From Puniceicoccaceae bacterium (lineage in GTDB: Bacteria > Verrucomicrobiota > Verrucomicrobiia > Opitutales > Coraliomargaritaceae): a stretch of DNA of 42,970 nucleotides. The stretch lies in contig CACKVQ010000010.1 in the NCBI GenBank assembly GCA_902603705.1, forward strand, positions 1 through 42,970, read 5' to 3'. The notes below the pieces were generated by a model. That model was not told the origin of the DNA, did not search any database, and worked only from the letters and a program-made list of their open reading frames with translations. Positions 1-6,836 of this stretch are shown one piece after another (within the stretch, counting starts at the first letter, position 1; the number at the start of each line of letters is the position of its first letter). The translations under genes and the position numbers were made by a program.

Positions 1-1103
1 GCACTTCGGTAGTTAACTATCTTTCCGTAGTCAGGTGCGAAATTCTTCTCGGGGTCTTCCGTAGTGATACGCGCCTGTATGGCATAACCATTACGCGGGA
101 TCTCCTTCTGGGGCGGTATGCCAACTTCATTACTAAAAAGGCTGTAACCCTGAGCGATAAGACACTGGCTACGCACAATATCGATTCCGGTAATAACCTC
201 AGTCACCGTATGTTCGACTTGAATGCGGGGGTTCATCTCGATGAAGAACCACTCATGAGTGTCTAAATCGAGGAGAAACTCGACCGTGCCAGCGCTGTAA
301 TAACCGATAGACTTGGCTATTTTTACCGCTGCTTCGCACAGCTCGGCACGAACTTGCTCAGGCAATCCAATGGAGGGGGCGATCTCGATAACTTTCTGGT
401 GACGGCGCTGCACAGAACAATCGCGTTCGTGTAGGTGGACAACGTTTCCCTGTTTATCGCCTAGGATCTGCACTTCAATATGTTTGGCACGACCAATATA
501 TCTTTCCAAAAATACAGACGAGTTGCCAAAAGCACGTTCAGCTTCACCCTGTGCTTCTTCTAACAGCGAAACAAGGTCTTTAGGATCTTTTACAACACGC
601 ATACCACGACCGCCACCACCAAAAGCAGCCTTTATAATAATTGGGAAGCCAATTTTTTTGGCGATCTTAGCCACTTTTTTAGGATCAGACACCGGGTCTT
701 CCGTACCTGGCAAAGTGGGCACCTTAGCCTGATCGGCGATCTTACGCGCTTCGATCTTATCGCCCATGCGACCAAGCAACTCTGCGCTAGGCCCGACGAA
801 AGTAAGGCCGTTATCCTCGCAAGCACGGGCGAAATTGGCATTTTCGGATAGAAACCCGTAGCCTGGATGAATTAAGTCGACGTCCTTGCTCTTCGCCAAT
901 GCAATTGTGCTCTGTATATCAAGATACGCAGCCACCGGACCCTTACCTTTTCCGATAAGATACGCTTCGTCGGCCTTGAAACGATGTACGCCTAAACGAT
1001 CTTCATTCGCATAGACAGCTACAGTGCGGTAACCGAGTTCGGTCGCACTGCGAAAAATACGGACAGCGATTTCACTGCGGTTGGCGGCTAGTAACTTCTT
1101 CAT
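1..1103 (-). CDS. pyc: Pyruvate carboxylase, N-terminal part (biotin carboxylase domain), cut by the window edge
   Basis: An open frame starts at the ATG at 1103-1101 and runs off the left edge without a stop, giving about 367 residues. Translation shows a full biotin-carboxylase start: ANRSEIAVRIFR near residue 7, the ATP-grasp glycine loop GGGGRGM at about 162-168, ERDCSVQRRHQK at about 226-237 and EMNPRIQVEHT at about 289-299. The stretch GYAIQARITTEDPEKNF, and Ser in place of Gly in ANRSE, fit pyruvate carboxylase better than the separate AccC subunit. In the family this domain carboxylates biotin with ATP and bicarbonate; the missing C-terminal part would carry the carboxyltransferase and biotinyl domains and make oxaloacetate. 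AccC or another acyl-CoA carboxylase subunit remains possible because the carboxyltransferase part is not visible. No clear Shine-Dalgarno precedes the ATG. Confidence 0.88.
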   Translation of the reverse strand, partial: MKKLLAANRSEIAVRIFRSATELGYRTVAVYANEDRLGVHRFKADEAYLIGKGKGPVAAYLDIQSTIALAKSKDVDLIHPGYGFLSENANFARACEDNGLTFVGPSAELLGRMGDKIEARKIADQAKVPTLPGTEDPVSDPKKVAKIAKKIGFPIIIKAAFGGGGRGMRVVKDPKDLVSLLEEAQGEAERAFGNSSVFLERYIGRAKHIEVQILGDKQGNVVHLHERDCSVQRRHQKVIEIAPSIGLPEQVRAELCEAAVKIAKSIGYYSAGTVEFLLDLDTHEWFFIEMNPRIQVEHTVTEVITGIDIVRSQCLIAQGYSLFSNEVGIPPQKEIPRNGYAIQARITTEDPEKNFAPDYGKIVNYRS

Positions 1104-1307
1104 GGATTTATGTTTTAAATGATAAGAAAAACAAAAGGTGTAAAGAAATTCTTGCGACCGTCTCTGTCAATAGGAGTTGCTTAATCAAGAAAATGCGGTT
1201 GACCAATACATTACGCCTTCGACCATGGCACTAGCACCAAGTTTGCGGGGAAGATAGTAGCAATACCCCAAAAAGCGCCCATCATAAGAAAGAGGCAATA
1301 AAATGCG

Positions 1308-2375
1308 TTAGCTCTCTAGGCTTATAGATTCTTTCTTTAGGCTGCTAGCAACTTCCCCCGTACCCGATAGTAGTATCGCGAAAGGACGGGTGGCAGGGAA
1401 ATAAGAGCATATAATCATAATAATAACAGTTATTGGCACACAAAGGAACATGCCAGGTATACCCCAGATGGAGCCCCATAGGCCAAGGGAGAGTAGTATG
1501 ACGATGGGGCTTAGGTTAAGCTTATTGCCCATCAACTTAGGCTCAATCAGACTGCCAACGCAAAATTGCACCCCGGTTAGGACTAATAGGGTAACAATGA
1601 AAGGACCGAGCGTGTCAAACTGTACGAGCGTCAGCACTGAGGGGAAAGCGGTCGCAATAATCGAACCAATTGTCGGAATAAAGTTGAGCAAAAAGATCAG
1701 AACTGCCCAGAAACTCGCGAAATCAACTCCCACAATTTTTAAAACAAAATAACTAATTAATCCAGTTGAAGCGCTAGTAAGGACTTTAATCCCGACATAA
1801 GATCGGATGTCTGAGCGCATTTTGTCGATTAATTCAAAAGTATCCACTTGTCGCTGAGGATCTCGGATAATACTACGAATCTTTGCACTAAATGTGCGCT
1901 GCTCTAAAAGAAGGAAGAGTAAATAGACTGTAATAATACCCATACTACTGACCAGCGATCTCACTGTAGCGCCAAAACTCTGCAAGTAGGCACTAAAATC
2001 GAATTGATTAAGGAAATCGCGTATATTAGGCACTTCCTCTGATCCGAAAAATTGGTAGCCTTTATAAATAAGTGCCTCGAGATTCTGCTGATACACAGGT
2101 GCTACATCTAACACACTCTTAATATTTACGGTAATCAGTCGCACTAGATACGAAAGAGAGAGGAGAATAACTGCAACGGCCAGCAGAGTGGCTAGAGGCC
2201 TAGGCACAGAATACCCCTTAATTTGTGGTACTGAAATGGTGTGTGCTAGTACGCTAATTAAATAAGCGACTGCACCAGCGATTACTAGAGGCAATAATAG
2301 CGCCTGCCCTAAGTAGAGTAAATAGAAGGTCAGAAAGACGATAATCATCGCCATAGCCACACGTTGAATATTCAT
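1308..2375 (-). CDS. AI-2E family (TqsA/PerM-type) membrane transporter
   Basis: A 355-residue, very hydrophobic protein. It has two transmembrane segments at the N-terminus (about residues 8-45), a third near 60-85, a polar stretch (about 90-135), then several more segments to about residue 335. The region FLLNFIPTIGSIIATAFP is the conserved loop of the AI-2E/PerM family, and the order of segments matches that family's usual length of about 350 residues. Members export autoinducer-2 or other small solutes, or act in ion/proton antiport; the substrate here cannot be told. It lies between hisA upstream (64 bp) and pyc downstream (204 bp), all on the minus strand, but neither neighbour suggests a role. 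The 204 bp behind it show no convincing hairpin or gene. Confidence 0.85.
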   Translation of the reverse strand: MNIQRVAMAMIIVFLTFYLLYLGQALLLPLVIAGAVAYLISVLAHTISVPQIKGYSVPRPLATLLAVAVILLSLSYLVRLITVNIKSVLDVAPVYQQNLEALIYKGYQFFGSEEVPNIRDFLNQFDFSAYLQSFGATVRSLVSSMGIITVYLLFLLLEQRTFSAKIRSIIRDPQRQVDTFELIDKMRSDIRSYVGIKVLTSASTGLISYFVLKIVGVDFASFWAVLIFLLNFIPTIGSIIATAFPSVLTLVQFDTLGPFIVTLLVLTGVQFCVGSLIEPKLMGNKLNLSPIVILLSLGLWGSIWGIPGMFLCVPITVIIMIICSYFPATRPFAILLSGTGEVASSLKKESISLES

Positions 2376-2439
2376 GATGTGTATTGTGCGTGCTAGTCTA
2401 GCTTTGTCGAATATGTTTCCTTATACAGCATATATACGA

Positions 2440-3207
2440 CTAAACCCGCCTGTTCCAGGCTAAGCAATCAGCATATTCCACCGTCTTGCCGCCAAATAAA
2501 TCTAAAGCACTCCCAATAGTTAGGTCCACATTGCCACCACTAAGTTTTTCAACCCTACTAAGATCCTCTAGTTCGCTAGCGCCTCCCGCATAGGTTACGG
2601 GTATGGGGCAAATACTCCCAAGAAGCTCAACCAAGCGAGTATCGATCCCCCCACACTTACCTTCCATGTCTGCGGCATGAATCAAGAATTCGTCGCAACT
2701 CTCAGACAACTCGCAAATCGTCGATGCATTTATTTCTAAATCAGTTGCAGATTGCCAATTATTCATCGTTACAATCCAACGGTCCTCCTGAGCTCGACAA
2801 CTTAGATCCAGAACTACGCGCTCTTTACCAATTTCGCCTACCAGTTGGCCTAACCTCTCAGAGAGAAAATTTCCTTGGGCGTTAAAAAGCCATGATGTAA
2901 CAATAATATGGCTAGCCCCCCACTGCAACCAGTCCGCTGCATTAGTTAGGTTTATACCGCCGCCGATTTGTAAGCCGTCCGGAAAAGCGGAAAGAGCCTC
3001 GCGCGCGGCGACGTCATTTCCAGGCCCAAGCTTTATGACATGTCCACCAAAAAGAACATCATTTCGGTAGATACTAGCATAATATCCTGCGGAATTGGTG
3101 CTTACAAAATTGGTCTTAAGATCGCCATCATCGCCACTAAAGCTACTGCCGACCAGTTGTTTGACCTGACCATTATGTAGATCGATACAAGGACGAAATT
3201 TTGTCAT
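2440..3207 (-). CDS. hisA: Phosphoribosylformimino-5-aminoimidazole carboxamide ribotide isomerase, eukaryote-type HisA
   Basis: A 255-residue TIM-barrel protein for the fourth step of histidine synthesis, the Amadori isomerisation of ProFAR to PRFAR. It starts FRPCIDLHNGQVKQLVGS, with the catalytic Asp at residue 9. The phosphate-binding QIGGGI is at about 80-85, VVLDLSCR with the second catalytic Asp is at about 132-138, and HAADMEGK plus PVTYAGG lie in the second half. It ends with the IGSALDLFGG region. These are hallmarks of the fungal/plant HIS6 type, not the usual bacterial HisA, which starts with a PAIDL-type motif. No other his gene is nearby, so it stands alone. It is divergent from the small secreted protein at 3323, sharing a 115-bp AT-rich spacer. 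Confidence 0.9.
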   Translation of the reverse strand: MTKFRPCIDLHNGQVKQLVGSSFSGDDGDLKTNFVSTNSAGYYASIYRNDVLFGGHVIKLGPGNDVAAREALSAFPDGLQIGGGINLTNAADWLQWGASHIIVTSWLFNAQGNFLSERLGQLVGEIGKERVVLDLSCRAQEDRWIVTMNNWQSATDLEINASTICELSESCDEFLIHAADMEGKCGGIDTRLVELLGSICPIPVTYAGGASELEDLSRVEKLSGGNVDLTIGSALDLFGGKTVEYADCLAWNRRV

Positions 3208-3322
3208 TACATTTCATTGCGACTAATGACTAGAGACTGGCAAACATAATTTTTGATCAAAATAAAAATAACTTGTTTATGACGTCATTTTGAATATGAT
3301 ATACTATTATTAAACCACAATT

Positions 3323-3592
3323 ATGAAAAACCTTACCGTCTATCTTTCCCTCGCTTTTTTAATCGCTAATTTGTCTGTTTTTGGGCAGGACAACTTAAGT
3401 ACAAGTGACTCAACGCACACATTTAATATTGTAATCGATGCCGAGACTCGCGAAGCAATCGCCAACGGAGACTCTGAAGCAGTCGTAGCCGTACTCGCTG
3501 CGGCAAATGTGGATCCAAACGATCCCGATGCTATCTCCAAAGCTATTAAGCAAATCGTTGATATAGTAGAAAATTCTCCTACGGAGAATTAA
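3323..3592 (+). CDS. Small secreted protein of unknown function
   Basis: An 89-residue protein with a clear signal peptide (residues 1-22, ending VFGQ, cleaved after Gly or Gln). The mature part of about 65 residues is acidic and alanine-rich, has no cysteine, and contains the phrase AIANGDSEAVVAVLAAANV followed by DPNDPDAI, which suggests a short helical bundle. I do not recognise a family. It is followed after 23 bp by another exported alanine-rich protein in the same direction, so the two are probably co-transcribed and may act together outside the cytoplasm. The start ATG is the only one that gives the signal peptide. Upstream is a possible -10 (TATACT at about 3301) without a good -35. 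Confidence 0.65.
   Translation: MKNLTVYLSLAFLIANLSVFGQDNLSTSDSTHTFNIVIDAETREAIANGDSEAVVAVLAAANVDPNDPDAISKAIKQIVDIVENSPTEN
3572..3590 (+). other. Short perfect hairpin over the end of the small secreted gene
   Basis: AATTCTCC and GGAGAATT form an 8-bp stem with a 3-base loop, reaching into the stop codon. It is not followed by a T-run, so it is not a typical terminator. It could shield the 3' end of the first gene's transcript or modulate read-through to the gene at 3616. Role is inference. Confidence 0.35.
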
Positions 3593-3615
3593 ATAGTAAC
3601 CTATCTTAATTCATT

Positions 3616-5166
3616 ATGAAAAAGAAATTTCATTTCATCGCTCTGGCCTTAATGCTCTCTATCGTATCAAGTGCAAATGCACAAAGCGATAGAGCCATTA
3701 GTAGGTTAGCTTTCGCGATCGGCGCTGGCGTTACGGATTATGTAGCAGCTAGAGGGGCCAGTACAGAGACTGCGAATGCTGTTATTGGTGTGGTAGCGGA
3801 TTTTACCTTCAGTATAATAGCAAACACAGGGGCTGATAGAAATACGATGGTCGCAGCTATTAGTGGCTTTATTGCTGGGACATCTGAAGTAGTTTCCGAA
3901 CAAGGCTTAGATCCTCAGATTGTCTCTGAAGCCTCTTATGCAGGTGGATCCGGGGCTACTGTATTTGCTGCTATGAGCGGCGCTGACCCAGATACTGCCG
4001 CTGATATTGTTAGCGATGCCGCCAGTGCTACATTTAGCGCAGCTACCAGTGTTGGCGCTGAAAAAGAAACAGTCATCGCTTCCATTAGTGGCTTTATTGC
4101 TGGTACATCTGAAGTTGTAGACGAGCTAGAACTAGACCCTCAGATTGTCTCCGATACCTCTTTTGCAGGTGGCGTCGGGGCTACCCAACTAGCCACACTG
4201 ACTGGCGCTGATGTGGAAGATACAAATTTACTCATTACCGAAGCATCTAGCGCCACAAGTTCTGCCACTGCTCTTAACGCTGAAGAAGACACAGTCGCCG
4301 CAGCCATCAGTGGCTTCATTGCAGGTGCTATGGAAGCAGCAGCTGATAACGATCTCGATGTTGCTGATACTGCTGAAGCTGCATCGTCGGGAGCAGCTGA
4401 TGGCGCAGTTGCCGCAGCCATTGAGACAGGCGCAGACATCAGTGCAGCAGCTGAACTAGCAGCAAATAGTTCTGCCACAGCTGCAATCCGAGCTGCGATC
4501 GAAACTGGCTTGGATCTTGCCGCCGCTACAGAGGCTGCCGCTTCTGGTTCCTCGCAGGGTGCTACTGAAGCAGCGGCCGATGCAGGCGTCTCACAGACTG
4601 TTATAGATGCGGTTACTAGTTCATCTATTAGTGGATTTGTTGCAGGTGCTATGGAAGAAGCAGCAGAGAACGATCTCAATGTTGCTGATACTGCTGAAGC
4701 TGCATCGTCGGGAGCAGCTGATGGCGCAGTTGCCGCAGCCATTGAATCGGGAACGGATGTTAGTGCAGCTGCTGAACTAGCAGCAAATAGTGCTGCCACA
4801 GCTGCAATTGAAGCTGCAATCGAAACTGGCACAGATCTTGCCGCCGCTACAGAGGCTGCCGCTTCTGGTTCCTCGCAGGGTGCTACTGAAGCAGCGGCCG
4901 ATGCAGGCGTCTCGCAGACTGTTATAGATGCGGTTATTGATTCCGCAGCATCTGGTGCCTCAGAAGGTGCGGTCGACGCAGCCGAAATTGCTGGCGTGGA
5001 TACATCTACAATAGCCGATGCAGCTGAAAGTGGCTCTACTCAAGGTGCCGATGCAGGCACATCGGATGGCGGTTCCACTATAGACATAGAAGATCCCGTT
5101 GTGACTCCACCAGATGACGCTGATGATGTTATTATTGTCAGCCCAGAAGATCCTACCACTACGTAA
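3616..5166 (+). CDS. Secreted alanine-rich repeat protein of unknown function
   Basis: A 516-residue protein with a signal peptide (residues 1-23, ending ANAQ). The mature part consists almost entirely of Ala, Ser, Gly, Thr, Asp and Glu, with almost no aromatic or positively charged residues and no cysteine. The motif ISGFIAG (last copy ISGFVAG) recurs at residues 82, 157, 231 and 338, which marks four modules: two of about 75 residues, then two of 107 residues. The last two are nearly identical at the DNA level. Within them a shorter pattern (AAIETG.D..AA.E.A and its variants) recurs. The C-terminus (about 480-516) is an acidic, Pro/Asp/Thr-rich tail. The composition suggests a long helical, rod-like or surface-exposed protein; ice-binding, adhesin or matrix roles are guesses. 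A terminator follows at 5228. Confidence 0.7.
   Translation: MKKKFHFIALALMLSIVSSANAQSDRAISRLAFAIGAGVTDYVAARGASTETANAVIGVVADFTFSIIANTGADRNTMVAAISGFIAGTSEVVSEQGLDPQIVSEASYAGGSGATVFAAMSGADPDTAADIVSDAASATFSAATSVGAEKETVIASISGFIAGTSEVVDELELDPQIVSDTSFAGGVGATQLATLTGADVEDTNLLITEASSATSSATALNAEEDTVAAAISGFIAGAMEAAADNDLDVADTAEAASSGAADGAVAAAIETGADISAAAELAANSSATAAIRAAIETGLDLAAATEAAASGSSQGATEAAADAGVSQTVIDAVTSSSISGFVAGAMEEAAENDLNVADTAEAASSGAADGAVAAAIESGTDVSAAAELAANSAATAAIEAAIETGTDLAAATEAAASGSSQGATEAAADAGVSQTVIDAVIDSAASGASEGAVDAAEIAGVDTSTIADAAESGSTQGADAGTSDGGSTIDIEDPVVTPPDDADDVIIVSPEDPTTT
4306..4626 (+). repeat. 107-codon tandem repeat, copy 1
   Basis: First of two in-frame copies with a period of 321 bp inside the alanine-rich gene. 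Long blocks are identical to copy 2, for example from GTTGCTGATACTGC at about 4359 through the GCCGCAGCCATTGA region, and again from CTTGCCGCCGC near 4516 to the GTTATAGATGCGGTTA block near 4600. Confidence 0.8.
4627..4938 (+). repeat. 107-codon tandem repeat, copy 2
   Basis: Second copy, starting at the next ISGFVAG module. DNA identity to copy 1 extends over synonymous positions, so the duplication is recent or kept alike by recombination. Differences cluster where the first copy reads DAAADNDLDVA-like and the second EEAAENDLNVA-like sequence. Confidence 0.8.
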
Positions 5167-5227
5167 TAGTACACGTATCCGATCTCTGGTTAGGCAGCAC
5201 TTATTAAAAAAAGCGATACTCTCAGCT

Positions 5228-5252
5228 AAGCCTTGGTCCTACAAGGCTTTTT
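5228..5252 (+). terminator. Rho-independent terminator after the alanine-rich gene
   Basis: AAGCCTTG, a 6-base loop, then CAAGGCTT running into TTTT form a GC-containing 8-bp stem with a T-run. It lies 62 bp after the stop of the repeat protein and just before the transporter start at 5267, so that gene needs its own promoter or read-through. Confidence 0.75.
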
Positions 5253-5266
5253 AGGCTACCTTACCC

Positions 5267-6151
5267 ATGCACTATCTCGCTATCGTCTCACTTATATGGG
5301 CTTTCTCTTTTGGGCTCATAGGTAATTCGCTCTCGGAGCTTGATCCCATCTTTGTGGCGGCCGCAAGACTTGGAATAGCAAGCCTCGTTTTCCTTCCATT
5401 TCTTCGTTTATCAGTTGTGCCAGAAGGAAGCTGCCTCAGATTGATCATTTGTGGCGGACTACAATTCGGTATCATGTATCTGTGCTATATAAAAGCTTTT
5501 CAATATATTCCTTCGCACTTAGTTGCTCTCTTTTCGATTCTCACACCACTGTATGTAGTGCTAATAAACGATCTCAGAGAAGCCCGATTTAATCGAAATT
5601 TTCTTTACGCCTCCGTACTCTCGATAATTGGAGCCGCGATCATTCGATTAAACCCAGAAGTATCGGGCTCGATATGGAAAGGCTTCTTACTAATGCAGTT
5701 CGCCGGCTTATCTTTTGGCTTTGGGCAGGTTGAATACCGCAAATGGAAACGTAATAAACCGGAGATAAAAGACCATGAGGTCTTCGCCCTACTCCTCGTT
5801 GGAGGATTTATAGTGGCTGGAGCTACGAGTGCCTTCTTAACCGATTTATCGAGCATACAAATCGATGCGGATCAATACCGAGTCCTGCTATATTTAAGCC
5901 TAGTAGCATCAGGCATCGGATTCTTTCTCTGGAATAAGGGTGCAGCTCTAAGTAGCACAGGTACACTAGCAGCCTTTAATAATGCAGTTGTACCGCTGGC
6001 TATGGCTTGCTCGATATTCATCTTTAGAGAGCTCGACGAAGTTACTGGCATCACATTAGTGCGCCTCTTATTAGGCGCGCTTTGTATCACAGGGGCAGTC
6101 TTCCTCGCTGAATATAAGCCAGTTAATGATGGGCGGCATTCTAATGAATAA
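5267..6151 (+). CDS. EamA/DMT family transporter
   Basis: A 294-residue inner-membrane protein with about ten transmembrane segments arranged as two EamA repeats (about residues 1-130 and 140-285). The start YLAIVSLIWAFSFGLIGNSL and the phrase FSILTPLYVVLINDL at about 89-103 are typical of drug/metabolite exporters of the RhaT/EamA type. The second repeat ends with the usual LRLLLGALCITGAVFLAEY-like segment. Family members export or import amino acids, amines or other metabolites; the substrate cannot be read from the sequence. The start codon lies 15 bp after the T-run of a terminator, so the gene is separate from the upstream pair, and its promoter may overlap the hairpin. Confidence 0.85.
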   Translation: MHYLAIVSLIWAFSFGLIGNSLSELDPIFVAAARLGIASLVFLPFLRLSVVPEGSCLRLIICGGLQFGIMYLCYIKAFQYIPSHLVALFSILTPLYVVLINDLREARFNRNFLYASVLSIIGAAIIRLNPEVSGSIWKGFLLMQFAGLSFGFGQVEYRKWKRNKPEIKDHEVFALLLVGGFIVAGATSAFLTDLSSIQIDADQYRVLLYLSLVASGIGFFLWNKGAALSSTGTLAAFNNAVVPLAMACSIFIFRELDEVTGITLVRLLLGALCITGAVFLAEYKPVNDGRHSNE

Positions 6152-6336
6152 GACTACTTCCTAAAATGATCCTATAGCCACGCCATCTCAGTGACATATT
6201 CATTAAAACCCACAATGTTTAATACCCCAATAATAGAGATTTTCGCTCAGTTGCTTAGTAAGATATTAACGTTAATACTAGGCAGGATATTATGAATATT
6301 AACTCACAAATATAAAAACAAACACAGCGAATAAAT

Positions 6337-6751
6337 ATGACACTCACAATCGGCACCAAAACACCTTACTTTAAGCTGTACTTTCGGTAAAAAGAAAATC
6401 AAAATTTTTCCTTTTGCTTTCACTGGGGAGTGTATTAAAGAAATGCTTAGTCAACTTTGACTTCTAGCATAAAAAGATCTCAACGCAGAAGTATGCGGGA
6501 TATAATAGATAGTCCTTTTCGCAAGAAAAGATGTCGTCCGTAAACGAACTAGAATTCCCATTGATTAGCGTCTTTAACAAGGAAGTATCGGCTGACTACG
6601 ATGTTCTCCATTTTGATCTATTAGGATTCAAAGGTATGCCCAAGCGCTAAGTATTTTTAATCGACGGAAATGGCGTAATTGCTTACAGCGAACCATCGGA
6701 CGAACTAAAGGTCATCCTCAACTCGAGGCGATCAAAGCTGCTCTCGCATAA
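6337..6751 (+). pseudogene. Decayed AhpC/TSA-type peroxiredoxin
   Basis: The 685-bp gap between the DMT gene and acnB carries pieces of one peroxiredoxin spread over all three plus-strand frames, in the right order. MTLTIGTKTPYFKLY starts at 6337 and ends at a stop at 6388. FPFAFTGECIKEM follows at about 6407-6450; this is the active-site region with the peroxidatic Cys in a T..C motif. DLNAEVCGI lies near 6480, DSPF at about 6508, then a frame change to NELEFPLISVFNKEVS (about 6546-6593) and LLGFKGMPKR followed by a stop at 6648. VFLIDGNGVIAYSEPSD then leads through another frameshift to LEAIKAALA and a natural stop at 6749. Internal stops, at least three frameshifts and a small deletion after the N-terminal piece rule out function. 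An unrelated intact Bcp-type peroxiredoxin lies at 39491. The rest of the gap (6152-6336 and 6752-6836) shows nothing I recognise. Confidence 0.85.
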
Positions 6752-6836
6752 AACAGACTGCCGCAAATTTTTATAAACAGACTCGTCGACCTAATTCGTT
6801 TAGAGCGAATAGATGCAATAGCTTGCGGTACACTTT

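Noticed and set aside
1104-1307. Short minus-strand frames between the AI-2E gene and pyc
   Set aside because: Only frames of a few tens of codons without recognisable homology, start context or hairpins; reported as an empty gap.
4140-4832. 230-codon open frame antisense to the alanine-rich gene
   Set aside because: It mirrors the GCT/GCA repeat codons of the sense gene, has the same period, and no start context or family; a composition artefact.
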